Below are positions 13,153-23,014 of a DNA stretch of 64,000 nt, piece after piece. Position 1 is the first letter of the stretch, and each line of letters begins with the position of its first letter. The translations under genes were made by a program, and so were the position numbers. The DNA comes from Armatimonadota bacterium (GTDB taxonomy: Bacteria; Armatimonadota; Fimbriimonadia; Fimbriimonadales; Fimbriimonadaceae): NCBI GenBank assembly GCA_018268315.1, contig JAFDWU010000004.1:91442-155441 (forward strand), written 5' to 3'. The notes under the pieces were generated by a model. It worked only from the letters and a program-made list of their open reading frames with translations, did no database searches and was not told the origin of the DNA.

Positions 13153-15522
13153 ATGATTTGTTTTAGATTGCACAAGCTCGCCGCTCTTCCTCTCCTTTGT
13201 CTTGCAAACCTCGCAAGTGCCGCAAATTGGTATGTTTCCCCAACCGGCAGCGATAGCAATCCGGGAACCTCCGGGTCGCCATTCCAGACCATCCAAAAGG
13301 GCGTTACTAGCGCAGGCTCCGGCGACGTGATCTACCTCTTGCCGGGAACATATAGCGGAACTGGGAATAACAACATTGCTATTTCGATTCCAAACTTGAC
13401 TGTCACCTCTACCGGCGGGGCAGCTTCCACAACCATTAGTGGACCTTTGAGCTCGCAGCATCCAAATCCGCCCACGACGGTCGCCTTTAGTGTCAGCGCC
13501 TCCGGCTTCCAGACCTCCGGCATCCAGATGACCAATTTCTACAGCGCGCTCTATGTTGGAGCCCAAGCTAGCGCAATCGGCTGTATCTTCTCGAACGCAG
13601 GAATCACAACCTCTGCTGGCGGCAATCTCACATTAACTGGCTCGAGCATGCTCGGACCGCAGCACTTTGCGGGATACGCCCTCAGGATATCCGCGTCGTC
13701 TTCATGCACGATCAGCGGTTGCCGGTTTGATTCACTGGTGGGGTGTATCCAGAACAACGGAGCCATCTCTGTATCAGGCAGCATTTTCACAAGTAATTCA
13801 AGTTACAGCGTTGATCCCGGCGGGGCAATCTACTCTAACGCCTCGACCTCAAGTGTGTCTATCTCGGATTGCACATTCTCAGAGAACGTGTCTCACGATG
13901 GAGGCGCTGCCATAGCCGCAACTGGAGATCAAGCGACGGTTGTGCAAATCGCAAGGTGCAATTTCACCAACAATGCAGGCTATGCAGACGACGGCGGAGC
14001 GCTGCACTTGACGCAACCCGCGACGATCAGCAACTGCACATTCACAAATAACACTGCGGTTTCTAACGCTTCGGGTGGGGCGATTTCTTACTACAATCCG
14101 ACTTTGAGCACGCCGCTCACAATCCGCAATTGCACGTTCGCTTACAATACCGGACTCTACGGGGGCGCTCTTGAGTTTTACACCGGCACCGTAAACATTT
14201 CAAATTCCATCTTCACGGGAAATGCGTGCACTGCTGGCGGCGCGGGTGGGGCCATTGATGATGACCCCAACACCGGCGATCTTACAATTCAGGACTCCAC
14301 GTTTAGCGCCAACAACTCGGCAGGGTCCGGCGGAGCCATCTATCACGAGCCAACCAGCGGAACTCCAGTGTGCTACCTCATCAATAACGTGTTCTGGGGC
14401 GATACCGCGAACTCCGGTAACGAGCTGGCGACTACGGCAAGTGGCCAATTGCAGGTTCAGTACTGCAATGTTCAGGGCGGATATTCTGGCACAGGCAACA
14501 TCAATTCCGATCCGAAATTTGTAAGCAACAGTGATTTCCACTTAAAGGCGGGCTCACCCTGCTTTGGGGCGGGAACTCCTCTTAGCGGCATCGTTGCGGA
14601 CCTTGACGGCAACCCGCGCCATGCTAATCCAACCATCGGAGCTTACGAAACCCTCGGCGGCGGAAATAGCTGGGCGCCGGTAGACGCATCGGTTGGAGCA
14701 GACACTAAAGATCGCGTGCTCTGGAAAGGAATTAACAGTCTTAGCGGCTACTCTTTGCTGTGGCGCGTGGCCAATCCGGGCGGTCCAACCTATCACGCGT
14801 ACTCAACGCCTGGCTACACCCCGATCAAAATCGCAAGCGGTCCCAACGGGCATGATCGCATGTTGCTCGTCAACTCAACGAACGGGACCGTTCTGCTCTA
14901 CGACATCGCCTCCGACTTCTCAATCACGAACTACGCGACCTACGGCCCGTTGTCGGGTTGGACTCCATGGCTGATGAGCGTGGATAGCAACAACAACGTC
15001 ATCCTGACTTGGCGCAATACAAGCGGCCAGGTTGCCGTATGGTCCATCGCTACAAATGGAGCCGTTTCCTACAACTCCTACGGCCCGTTTAACGACGGGT
15101 CGGGCAATAACTTGTGGTCTGTGGTCGGCACCGCAGTTACGTCCGGTGGGACGAATATTCTCTGGGGTGGACAGAACGCGGTCGCAGGAGACTTGTTGCT
15201 CTGGCGTGGAGGCGGCACCACGTACAACGTATACGGCCCCTTCTCGACTTGGAATCCGGCTCTATTTGGGGTTGGCCCAAACGGGCATGAGCGAATTCTG
15301 CTCAATGACGGAGCACACGATTTTGCCCTCTGGGACGTTGCTTCGAACTTCTCTGTAAGCTACTCAGGCTACGGGCCATATTCAACCTGGACTCCAATGT
15401 CGCTCAGCGTGGACTCCAACAACGCCGCCCACATCATGTATGCAAGCTCCAACGGGACTGTCCTCCTGTGGACGGTCGCTACAAACGGCAGCATCGTTTA
15501 CGGGCTATATGGACCCTTCTAG
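13153..15522 (+). CDS. secreted parallel beta-helix protein with C-terminal six-repeat propeller-like domain (paralogue 1)
   Basis: A 789-residue protein with a signal peptide ending near LASAAN and an AAGGAA ribosome site. Seen: WYVSPTGSDSNPGTSGSPFQTIQKGV, the DUF1565-type entry to a right-handed beta-helix; then many rungs with short repeats (C.F..N....GGAI) to about residue 470, typical of pectate-lyase-like or autotransporter helices; then GAYETLGGG and a different C-terminal domain of roughly 290 residues. That domain repeats a unit of about 45-50 residues with LLW.V....Y..YGPF..W.P. Five YGP turns are visible plus one YSTPGY variant. The first segment (NSWAPVDASVGAD) looks like the half missing from the last unit, suggesting a closed six-blade propeller. 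It probably binds or degrades polysaccharide outside the cell. Catalytic residues are not apparent. Confidence 0.85.
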   Translation: MICFRLHKLAALPLLCLANLASAANWYVSPTGSDSNPGTSGSPFQTIQKGVTSAGSGDVIYLLPGTYSGTGNNNIAISIPNLTVTSTGGAASTTISGPLSSQHPNPPTTVAFSVSASGFQTSGIQMTNFYSALYVGAQASAIGCIFSNAGITTSAGGNLTLTGSSMLGPQHFAGYALRISASSSCTISGCRFDSLVGCIQNNGAISVSGSIFTSNSSYSVDPGGAIYSNASTSSVSISDCTFSENVSHDGGAAIAATGDQATVVQIARCNFTNNAGYADDGGALHLTQPATISNCTFTNNTAVSNASGGAISYYNPTLSTPLTIRNCTFAYNTGLYGGALEFYTGTVNISNSIFTGNACTAGGAGGAIDDDPNTGDLTIQDSTFSANNSAGSGGAIYHEPTSGTPVCYLINNVFWGDTANSGNELATTASGQLQVQYCNVQGGYSGTGNINSDPKFVSNSDFHLKAGSPCFGAGTPLSGIVADLDGNPRHANPTIGAYETLGGGNSWAPVDASVGADTKDRVLWKGINSLSGYSLLWRVANPGGPTYHAYSTPGYTPIKIASGPNGHDRMLLVNSTNGTVLLYDIASDFSITNYATYGPLSGWTPWLMSVDSNNNVILTWRNTSGQVAVWSIATNGAVSYNSYGPFNDGSGNNLWSVVGTAVTSGGTNILWGGQNAVAGDLLLWRGGGTTYNVYGPFSTWNPALFGVGPNGHERILLNDGAHDFALWDVASNFSVSYSGYGPYSTWTPMSLSVDSNNAAHIMYASSNGTVLLWTVATNGSIVYGLYGPF

Positions 15523-15572
15523 CCTCACTTAATAGAAATCTATTTGCTTGACAATTTCGTCCCGAAGATAGA

Positions 15573-17894
15573 ATGGTGTTACGTAACATATTTCGGCTTG
15601 CCTTCATTCAGGCCATTAGCGTCCTTGCTGCCGTTTCTGGCGCCACGACCTGGTATGTCTCGCCAACTGGGAACGACGCCAACGCAGGCACGTCCGCTGG
15701 CGCGCCTTTCCAAACCATTCAAAGGGGCATTAACATTGCCGTACTTGGAGATACGGTTAAGCTTCTCCCCGGAACTTATTCGGGTGCGGGCAATGTTAGC
15801 AGCAGCGTTCCAACTTCGTATCTCACCATAACCTCAACGGCAGGGGCTGGTTCAACCATTATCGATGGTGGAGGCTCCGCCGTTCTCGCCGTGAGCGGCC
15901 TTGGCTTTCAGCTATCAGGTGTCACGATCCAAAACTCTGACATTGGGCTGAACATCGCCAACTCGGCAACAGTTAGTGGCTGTATTTTCAACGCGAGCGG
16001 CATTTTTGTTGGCGCAAACGGCAACCTCACCCTTTCAGGGTGCAGCGTGGTGCAGGAAGCCAATGTGCCAGCCCTACGTAACGCAGGCACTTCTACAATC
16101 AAGAACTGTCTTTTCGATAGCAACGCCAAGGGCGCCGTCCTCAACATCGGACAGCTAATAGTTCAAGGCAGCACCTTTAACAACAACACGCGTTTTGACA
16201 ACGTAGGTGGCGGTGGCGCCATCAGCAGCCTCAGCAATTCTCAAATCGCCATCACTGATAGTGAGTTTGATTACAACTATGCCGCAGAAGTGGGGGGAGC
16301 GATCGATATCGAAACGTCCTTGACTGCCCCGACAGCCACGATCATCCGGTGCAAGTTCAAGAATAACGCAGCTAACGGGGACGGGGGCGCAATCTACGGC
16401 ACTGTACCCGTCAACATCCAGGGTTGCACCTTCTCTGGAAATACCTCATTCCTTGATGGCGGCGCGATTAGCTTTGCCCAGACGCTCAACGTTACAAACT
16501 GCGTTTTTCAGAATAACTCGAGCGGCGAGTATGGAGGCGCCATCGAACTTTACGATGGCCCTGTATCCTTTACGAATTGCCTATTCACAGGCAATGTCGC
16601 TCAGCTAGGAACGGGCGGCGGCGCAATCGACGATTTTATCGCCAGTGGCGATCTGAACATCAGATCTTGCACATTTTCACGCAACGTAACCGATGGCGCA
16701 GGCGGCGCTATCTTCCAAGAGCCGCAGAACACATCCAATCTCAATATCTCGAATTGCATCTTTTGGGGCGACACCGCTGCCCAGGGCAACGAGATATCGG
16801 TCACGGCGCCACTGCAGATAACGGTTCAATACTGCGACGTTCAAGGTGGATTCTCTGGCACCGCGATAATCAACCAAGATCCGCGCTTTGTAAGCGCGAC
16901 GGGAAGCGATTTTCACTTGACGCCAGGCTCGCCGTGCTTCGGAACGGCTACGCCGATTTTGGACGTCTTTACCGACCTGGATAGTAACCCGCGCCACGCG
17001 AATCCCACCATTGGGGCATACGAAACACTCGCAGGAGGCTCCGTTTGGGCTCCCGTTGATGCCGCAGTAGGCGCTGATGGCCAAGATCGCGTGCTATGGT
17101 CGGGGATTAACAGCCTGAGCGGCTACACGCTGTTATGGCGCGTGGCAAACCCCGGTGGCCCTACTTATCACGTATTCCCAACGGCCGGCTACACGCCGCT
17201 AAAGATCGCCAGTGGGCCAAACGGGCATGATCGTATGCTGCTCACCAGCGCAAACGGCAGCGTTCTTCTCTACGACATCGCCTCCGACTTCTCGATTACC
17301 AACTACCGCACATACGGGCCTTTGCCGGGCTGGACGCCAGTGCTCATGAGCGTTGACGCCAACAACAACGTAGTCCTTACCTGGAGGAACGTTTCCGGCC
17401 AGGTGGCGGTTTGGTCAATTGCCACAAACGGTGCGGTCTCCTACAGTTCCTTTGGCCCGTACAACGATGGATCGGGCAATCAACTTTGGTCGGTGGTAGG
17501 CGCTGGTGTCACGCCTGGCGGGGTTGATGTTCTGTGGAGTGGACAAAACGCACTTCTTGGCGACATCCTGCTGTATCGAGCTGGCGGCGTCACCTACAAC
17601 GTCTACGGCCCATTTACTGCGTGGAACCCCGCACTCTTTGCGGTCGGACCAAATGGGCATGAGAAGGTTCTTCTGAACGATGGCGCGCACGATGCCGTGT
17701 TGTGGGATGTCGCGTCTAATTTCTCGCTGACCTACACTGCCTACGGACCCTTTGCGGTTTGGACGCCGATGTCGCTCACCGTTGATTCCAATAACAACTC
17801 CCACATTATGTGGGTGAGTGCTAACGGCACAGTGCTCCTGTGGACAATAAACAGTAACGGATCGATTGTCTACGGAGTCTACGGCCCCTTCTGA
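15573..17894 (+). CDS. secreted parallel beta-helix protein with C-terminal six-repeat propeller-like domain (paralogue 2)
   Basis: A 773-residue paralogue of the preceding gene, 50 nt downstream on the same strand. Same architecture: signal peptide (AISVLAAVSGATT), DUF1565-like entry WYVSPTGNDANAGTSAGAPF, beta-helix rungs with GGAI repeats, GAYETLAGGS linker, then the same six-unit C-terminal domain. The C-terminal domain is far more alike between the two copies (for example LLWRVANPGGPTYH and IASGPNGHDRMLL identical) than the helix regions, so after duplication the helix diverged while the propeller-like domain was held or homogenised. ATG 15573 is preceded by a weak GAAGA. A TTGACA lies at about 15549, so it may also have its own promoter. 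It is followed by about 200 nt without a gene. Confidence 0.85.
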   Translation: MVLRNIFRLAFIQAISVLAAVSGATTWYVSPTGNDANAGTSAGAPFQTIQRGINIAVLGDTVKLLPGTYSGAGNVSSSVPTSYLTITSTAGAGSTIIDGGGSAVLAVSGLGFQLSGVTIQNSDIGLNIANSATVSGCIFNASGIFVGANGNLTLSGCSVVQEANVPALRNAGTSTIKNCLFDSNAKGAVLNIGQLIVQGSTFNNNTRFDNVGGGGAISSLSNSQIAITDSEFDYNYAAEVGGAIDIETSLTAPTATIIRCKFKNNAANGDGGAIYGTVPVNIQGCTFSGNTSFLDGGAISFAQTLNVTNCVFQNNSSGEYGGAIELYDGPVSFTNCLFTGNVAQLGTGGGAIDDFIASGDLNIRSCTFSRNVTDGAGGAIFQEPQNTSNLNISNCIFWGDTAAQGNEISVTAPLQITVQYCDVQGGFSGTAIINQDPRFVSATGSDFHLTPGSPCFGTATPILDVFTDLDSNPRHANPTIGAYETLAGGSVWAPVDAAVGADGQDRVLWSGINSLSGYTLLWRVANPGGPTYHVFPTAGYTPLKIASGPNGHDRMLLTSANGSVLLYDIASDFSITNYRTYGPLPGWTPVLMSVDANNNVVLTWRNVSGQVAVWSIATNGAVSYSSFGPYNDGSGNQLWSVVGAGVTPGGVDVLWSGQNALLGDILLYRAGGVTYNVYGPFTAWNPALFAVGPNGHEKVLLNDGAHDAVLWDVASNFSLTYTAYGPFAVWTPMSLTVDSNNNSHIMWVSANGTVLLWTINSNGSIVYGVYGPF

Positions 17895-18092
17895 TTAGAC
17901 AGCAACGGCTGCTTTAGTTTTCTCGCTCACGCGAACGGCGTGGCTATTGGCTGGGCAGCCGCCTCGCATACATTATCTTGATCTTTTTCGGAACTCAGAG
18001 CCCCAGCGCTTAAGCAGCCTGTTCTTTTTGCCGATAGTAAAAAAAGCGGAGAGACTTTAAGGGCATTGGCTGGTCCTTTTCCGGCGGGCAAT
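17895..18092. other. intergenic region before the TonB receptor operon
   Basis: 198 nt with no credible gene. It holds an inverted pair GGCTGCTT (17907-17914) and AAGCAGCC (18012-18019), the latter followed by a T-rich stretch that could end the upstream message, and an A7 run at about 18041-18047 just upstream of the receptor gene. No known riboswitch class is recognised. Confidence 0.4.
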
Positions 18093-20060
18093 ATGAGTAT
18101 TCAAAAGGTTGTAGCGGTAATCCTGGCGGCATGGACGGCCTCATGCGTAATTGCCCAGCAGAGGGGAAAGGATTTAAGCGAAATGAGCATTGAAGAGCTC
18201 ATGAAAATCGAGGTCACCAGCGCTTCGAAGAAGACCCAACCGCTCAATACTGCCCCTGCAGCAATCACCGTAATAACCCACGACGATATAAAGCGCTCCG
18301 GCGCCCGCTCTCTCGCTGAGGCGCTTCGCCTCGTACCTGGAATCCAAATTGCCCGGACAACCCAAAACTATTACGCCATCACCGCCCGAGGCTTTAACAA
18401 CGCCAATTTCGACGGATCATTCGGCAACAAACTCCTTGTTCTCATCGACGGGAGAAGCATCTATATTCCCTACACCTCCACCGTTTACTGGGAAGTGGCA
18501 GACCTGCTGCTCGAGGATGTCGATCGAATCGAAGTGATTCGAGGACCGGGCGGAAGTCTCTACGGAGCGAATGCCGTTAACGGAGTCATCAACATCATCA
18601 CGAGGAGCGCGGCGGCTACTCAAGGCGGTTTGCTCATCGGCTCTGCTGGCACCCTTGAATTGGAACGAGAAGCCTTTCGGTATGGCTGGAAGCAGGGCGA
18701 TGCCGCGTTCAGAATTTTCGGCAAGCACGGTAACGATGGCGATTCCCGTCTCGACGACGGAAGCCGCGCAGGAGACGGACGAAACCTCAATGAACTTGGA
18801 TTTCGCAGCGATATCTCAGATTCAAAGCATGGCTCCCTGATGTTTCAGGGCAATTACGGGCGGTTCGGCATCAATGAGTCCGACGTAACCCCGATTCTTA
18901 CGCCGCCATACCAAAGCATAGATGCAGTGAAGGATATGATCACCGCGAGCAGCCTCGTGGGACGCTGGCAGCTTGACGACAAGGCCGGGGGTCAGACCGC
19001 AATCCAAGCCTATTACGATCTGCTTGACTATCCCTACACAAACTCGGGATCGAAAACTACGACCTGGGACTTAGACTTCCAGAGGCAGTTCCCTCAATCC
19101 AAATTTGGCAGCCTGATTGTCGGCATGGGCTATCGTTTTGTCGACAACGATTCGATGCAGGAACCAACCCAGGAACTCCTGCCCCCGCGGCGGCGCGATA
19201 CAACTTTCAGCCTCTTCGCCCAGAACCAGTCGACGGTTAATAAAGTGGATACGCTCACCCTTGGGCTTAAGGTGGAACACAACACCTACACCGGGTTTGA
19301 ATATCAACCGAGTGTGAGGTACTTCCACCCAGTTGACGCATCCCATAGTTGGTGGGGCGCCGTTTCAAGGGCGGTGCGCACGCCGAGCCAGACAGAGCTT
19401 AACGACCACCTTGTAACGGCAGTTGATCCTCCCGTGAATTCGGGTCTTCCGACAGCCTACGAGTCAATCGGCAATCCCAACCTGGTCTCGGAGCACTTGA
19501 TCGCGAACGAAATCGGTTACCGAATGCAGGCTGGAGACAGAATCTCCCTAGACGTAACTGCGTTCTACAACATCTATACGGACCTGATTTACATGGTGCA
19601 GGGCGATCCCTACACGAGCATCGAGTTTGGAACGCCAGTCACCGTCATCCCCACCTATCTTCGGAACGGCGAGCATGGCAATGTGTTTGGCGGCGAGCTT
19701 GAGACCAAGTTGAAGTTGAACCGTAGAAGCCGACTGACGTTTGGATACAGCTATCTTTGCCAAGATCACTTTAGCAAGGACACTTCGATCGACAGCCCTC
19801 GGCATCAAGCATTTCTGCGATTCTCAAACGACTTCCACCATAAACTCAAGCTGGACGCGATGCTTTACTGGTACGGAGACATTCCTTCTCTTGGAGTTAC
19901 ATCTTACGAAAAGCTGGATGTTCACCTAAGTTGGAAGCCAGATGAGTTTACGGAAGCCAGTCTCGGTGGCCAAGACCTACTCCATAGGCAATCTCTCCAA
20001 TTCGCCAACAGCTACGCGATTCCGCGTTCGATCTACTTCCAGCTTTCGCGCCGCTTCTAA
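18093..20060 (+). CDS. TonB-dependent outer-membrane receptor
   Basis: About 655 residues from ATG 18093 (an earlier TTG at 18066 would add nine residues before the signal peptide). Seen: a signal peptide ending around CVIAQQ; SEMSIEELMKIEVTSASKKTQ, the TonB-box-like N-terminal segment typical of the group that precedes YfiR/kinase operons; a plug domain (AAITVITHDDIKRSGARSLAE, VLIDGRSIY, RIEVIRGPGGSLYGANAVNGVINI); and a beta-barrel ending in the C-terminal aromatic FQLSRRF. Such receptors import large substrates or serve as sensors, with energy from TonB-ExbBD. The gene overlaps yfiR-like 20060 by one base (TAATG), and a hybrid kinase follows. This points to a receptor-regulator-kinase signalling unit rather than simple nutrient uptake. 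The ligand is unknown. Confidence 0.93.
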   Translation: MSIQKVVAVILAAWTASCVIAQQRGKDLSEMSIEELMKIEVTSASKKTQPLNTAPAAITVITHDDIKRSGARSLAEALRLVPGIQIARTTQNYYAITARGFNNANFDGSFGNKLLVLIDGRSIYIPYTSTVYWEVADLLLEDVDRIEVIRGPGGSLYGANAVNGVINIITRSAAATQGGLLIGSAGTLELEREAFRYGWKQGDAAFRIFGKHGNDGDSRLDDGSRAGDGRNLNELGFRSDISDSKHGSLMFQGNYGRFGINESDVTPILTPPYQSIDAVKDMITASSLVGRWQLDDKAGGQTAIQAYYDLLDYPYTNSGSKTTTWDLDFQRQFPQSKFGSLIVGMGYRFVDNDSMQEPTQELLPPRRRDTTFSLFAQNQSTVNKVDTLTLGLKVEHNTYTGFEYQPSVRYFHPVDASHSWWGAVSRAVRTPSQTELNDHLVTAVDPPVNSGLPTAYESIGNPNLVSEHLIANEIGYRMQAGDRISLDVTAFYNIYTDLIYMVQGDPYTSIEFGTPVTVIPTYLRNGEHGNVFGGELETKLKLNRRSRLTFGYSYLCQDHFSKDTSIDSPRHQAFLRFSNDFHHKLKLDAMLYWYGDIPSLGVTSYEKLDVHLSWKPDEFTEASLGGQDLLHRQSLQFANSYAIPRSIYFQLSRRF

Positions 20061-20587
20061 TGAAACTCCTCGTTCCCCTGATGTTCTTGGCTCTTGCGAC
20101 GCCCGCAGTTCATGCGGAGGCATTCGATCGTGAGCATCAAATTAAGGCCGCATTCATTGGCCAATTCGTGAAGTTTATCGAGTGGCCAGATCTTGGCCCT
20201 GCAAAGTCCAACTTTGTCATCGGCATCTACCGGGCAGATTCGTTTGGGAGCAGTATTGAGGATGCTCTTGCAGGCAAAGTCGTCGCTGGCCACCCCATCG
20301 TGGTCGAACACATCCATTCTGATGCAGAAATTCGGCATTGCCGTTTGGTGGTCTCTGGCTGTGGATCCGAGGAGCGGATTGCATCCCTTTCCAAGCTTGG
20401 CGCAGCCACCCACACGGTATTGGTTGGAGAGACGGAGGACTTTGCCAAATTTGGTGGAGTGATTGGGTTAGTTGTTGTTCCACCAAATGTCCGATTCGAA
20501 GTCAATCTTGTCGCAGCCCGGAGGGCAGGCGTCGCGGTCAGTTCAAAACTACTTTCATTGGCGAAGGTGGTCTACAAGGAGCCCTGA
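20060..20587 (+). CDS. YfiR family (DUF4154) periplasmic protein
   Basis: A 175-residue exported protein with a signal peptide ([10 protein letters not shown]). Seen: [20 protein letters not shown], the hallmark opening of YfiR proteins; the [21 protein letters not shown] core; and the closing [27 protein letters not shown]. In Pseudomonas YfiR is a periplasmic repressor of the diguanylate cyclase YfiN, and the family often sits between a TonB receptor and a CHASE8 sensor kinase or cyclase. Here the partner is the kinase that starts 8 nt downstream. The two Cys residues in the middle (CRLVVSGCG) match the disulfide region of the family. The start ATG shares its A with the receptor stop TAA. 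It probably controls the kinase periplasmic sensor domain. Confidence 0.92.
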   Translation: MKLLVPLMFLALATPAVHAEAFDREHQIKAAFIGQFVKFIEWPDLGPAKSNFVIGIYRADSFGSSIEDALAGKVVAGHPIVVEHIHSDAEIRHCRLVVSGCGSEERIASLSKLGAATHTVLVGETEDFAKFGGVIGLVVVPPNVRFEVNLVAARRAGVAVSSKLLSLAKVVYKEP

Positions 20588-20595
20588 GTCTCATC

Positions 20596-22944
20596 ATGAA
20601 ACGTCAGTCGATTCGCAGCAAACTTATCTTGATTACTACCGCGCCGTGCGTTATCGCGCTTGGCTTGTTCGCAATCGTCTTTGCGTCTCGGGACCAGGCA
20701 TCGGCACGAGTAAGCGCGCTCCAAACAATGTCCATCCAGGCGCATGTAATCGGCTCCAACAGCGCTGCTGCGATAGCGTTTGGCGATCATAACGCCGCGG
20801 CCGACGTGCTTAACGCTCTCTCGGCCGACCCCGATGTCGAACTTGCCGTCATTTACGATAGCCATGGAAAGCTATTTGCCAGCTATGGACCACCGGGCAC
20901 AGAAGCCATTGCAGCCTCCATCAGCGGCCTTAAACAGGTTGAGGGAGAGGGGTTCCTTCGTGTATTGGAGCCCATTATTGTAAAGCGTGAAACGATTGGA
21001 TCAGTGCTGGTGCAGGAAAGCGTGGCGCCACTTGAAGCTCGGCTCAACAGCCTCATGATCACGATCATTGCGTTGACTCTGGCCTCTTTGTTTGCAGTGG
21101 TGTTGATTGCCAGCAAATTGCAGGGCGTGATCTCCAAGCCACTGAGAGCCATCGTGGAAGCGATGACCCTGATTTCGGCGGAGAAAGACTACAAAGTCAG
21201 GCTCTCCCCACGCGGAAACGATGAGATTGGGCAGCTAGTTGAAGGCTTCAACGAGATGCTTGCTGAGATTGAAAGCCGGGACCACGATCTAGAAGACCGC
21301 GTTGCGGCAAGAACCGCTGCGCTCAGCGAAGAAATTGAGGCTCACCACGCGACCGAAGCAGAGTTACAAGCGGCGCTGCAGGAAGCGAACCGGCTCGCGA
21401 AGTTAGCCGAAGAAGCCAGCCTTGCCAAATCTCAGTTCCTCGCAAACATGAGTCATGAAATCCGCACGCCAATGAACGGCGTGATCGGGCTTACTTCGAT
21501 CTTGCTTGAAACCAAGCTGGATGAAGAACAACTTGGGCTCACCCAGACGATTCGAGCCAGTGGCGAATCGCTTCTTGGAATTATCAACGACATCTTAGAT
21601 TTCTCAAAGATCGAGGCTGGCAAGTTCCAGGTCAAGCCTGAGCCGTGCAATCTGCGGAGCCTGATCGAAGAAGCGGGCGATCTCATGGCTCAACCAGCCG
21701 AAGCCAAGGGTCTTGAGCTCATCTGCTATTCAGACCCGAGCATTCCTGGGGTTGTTAGCGCGGATTACGGGCGGCTACGCCAGGTGGTGTTAAACCTCGT
21801 AAGCAACGCAGTTAAGTTCACGTCGCAAGGGCAGGTTCTCCTTGAGGCGAGATTGGTTAACAAGGATCAGGAAACGGCGCACATTGAAATCGCTGTCACC
21901 GACACGGGTCGAGGCATTCCGGTTGAGCAGCAAGACAGGGTATTCGAGAGCTTTACCCAGGCTGACGGGACGAGCACTCGCCACGAGGGTGGCACCGGCC
22001 TGGGCTTAACCATCAGCCGGCAGATCATCGAGATGATGAGCGGGCGAATAACCTTACAGAGCGAGCCGGGCATGGGCTCGACCTTCACTTGCTCGATTCC
22101 TTTCCCAATCATAAGCGACCAGCCTAACGGATCTCTTCCTTCGCAGGAATGGAATGTCCTTGTCGTGGACGATAACGCCCATAACCGCCGAATCTTACAG
22201 GAGTACATCCTTAGCTGGAATTGCCGCTGCCATACAGCAGAGTCGGGCGAAGACGCCCTACGACTGCTAAGTGAAAGCAGCGAACGCTTCGACGTTATCC
22301 TGATGGATTTACACATGCCGGGTTCGGATGGCATTGAGACGGCCCGTAGAATCCAGAACGATTCGAAACACGGCAACGTGCCGGTTGTGATCATGTCAAC
22401 TCCCCGCGCCCACGGGAAGAACGACGATCACAGCCTAGTCAAGCTTGCCGGCACGGTCACCAAGCCGGTCGGCCCGAGCCGGCTGCTAAATGCGGTGCTT
22501 ATTGCGCTTAATCAGATGCCGTCTCTAGAAATGCCTGCCGCTGAGGCTTCCCTTTCGTCAGCATCAAAACCGCTTATTCTGCTTGCCGAGGACAACGAAG
22601 TCAACCGTATGGTGGCGATCAAGGTCTTGAAGAAGCTTGGGTATGAGTGCGATATCGCCCTCGATGGCATTGAGGCAGTATCCATGGCCCAGGCTAAGGA
22701 GTACGGCTTAATTCTGATGGACCTTCAGATGCCGAACATGGATGGATATACCGCTACCGGCAAGATTCGCGAGCTTGGCGGCAGCAACAGCTCTGTTCCG
22801 GTGATCGCTATGACCGCAAACGCCATGCCCGGGGACAAGGAACTTTGCCTTGATGCCGGAATGGACGACTACATTTCCAAGCCGTTTAAGCCGGAGCAGC
22901 TCAGCCAAATGCTCGACTACTGGCTTGGTAAGAAGGCAGCTTAG
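20596..22944 (+). CDS. hybrid sensor histidine kinase (CHASE8-HAMP-HisKA-HATPase-REC-REC)
   Basis: About 782 residues from ATG 20596; the longer frame from 20338 overlaps the yfiR-like gene and starts with non-coding-like sequence. Seen: TM1 (about 10-30), a periplasmic domain of about 120 residues with the CHASE8 pattern ([22 protein letters not shown]), TM2, HAMP, coiled coil, HisKA with phospho-acceptor His287 in [10 protein letters not shown], ATPase N-box [11 protein letters not shown]1 DTGRGIP and G2 GTGLGLTIS, then two receivers with Asp571 (LMDLHMPG) and Asp709 ([11 protein letters not shown]). The first receiver keeps KPVG and the second SKPF. It is the third gene of the receptor-YfiR-kinase operon. 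No HPt or DNA-binding output lies nearby, so the phosphorelay must continue elsewhere. Confidence 0.95.
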   Translation: MKRQSIRSKLILITTAPCVIALGLFAIVFASRDQASARVSALQTMSIQAHVIGSNSAAAIAFGDHNAAADVLNALSADPDVELAVIYDSHGKLFASYGPPGTEAIAASISGLKQVEGEGFLRVLEPIIVKRETIGSVLVQESVAPLEARLNSLMITIIALTLASLFAVVLIASKLQGVISKPLRAIVEAMTLISAEKDYKVRLSPRGNDEIGQLVEGFNEMLAEIESRDHDLEDRVAARTAALSEEIEAHHATEAELQAALQEANRLAKLAEEASLAKSQFLANMSHEIRTPMNGVIGLTSILLETKLDEEQLGLTQTIRASGESLLGIINDILDFSKIEAGKFQVKPEPCNLRSLIEEAGDLMAQPAEAKGLELICYSDPSIPGVVSADYGRLRQVVLNLVSNAVKFTSQGQVLLEARLVNKDQETAHIEIAVTDTGRGIPVEQQDRVFESFTQADGTSTRHEGGTGLGLTISRQIIEMMSGRITLQSEPGMGSTFTCSIPFPIISDQPNGSLPSQEWNVLVVDDNAHNRRILQEYILSWNCRCHTAESGEDALRLLSESSERFDVILMDLHMPGSDGIETARRIQNDSKHGNVPVVIMSTPRAHGKNDDHSLVKLAGTVTKPVGPSRLLNAVLIALNQMPSLEMPAAEASLSSASKPLILLAEDNEVNRMVAIKVLKKLGYECDIALDGIEAVSMAQAKEYGLILMDLQMPNMDGYTATGKIRELGGSNSSVPVIAMTANAMPGDKELCLDAGMDDYISKPFKPEQLSQMLDYWLGKKAA

Positions 22945-23014
22945 ATTCCTTCGATAAGTCAGTCTTAGGCTTGACTTAAGGCTCGCCGAGCTTTCAGGAT
23001 AATCGTACTCATAC

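Noticed and set aside
13800-16600. Repeated GGAI-type blocks as a CRISPR-like or DNA repeat array
   Set aside because: The periodicity is in the protein (beta-helix rungs); the DNA copies differ and lack constant spacers.
20338-20595. N-terminal extension of the hybrid kinase
   Set aside because: Overlaps the yfiR-like gene in another frame; the Met at 20596 directly precedes the first membrane helix.
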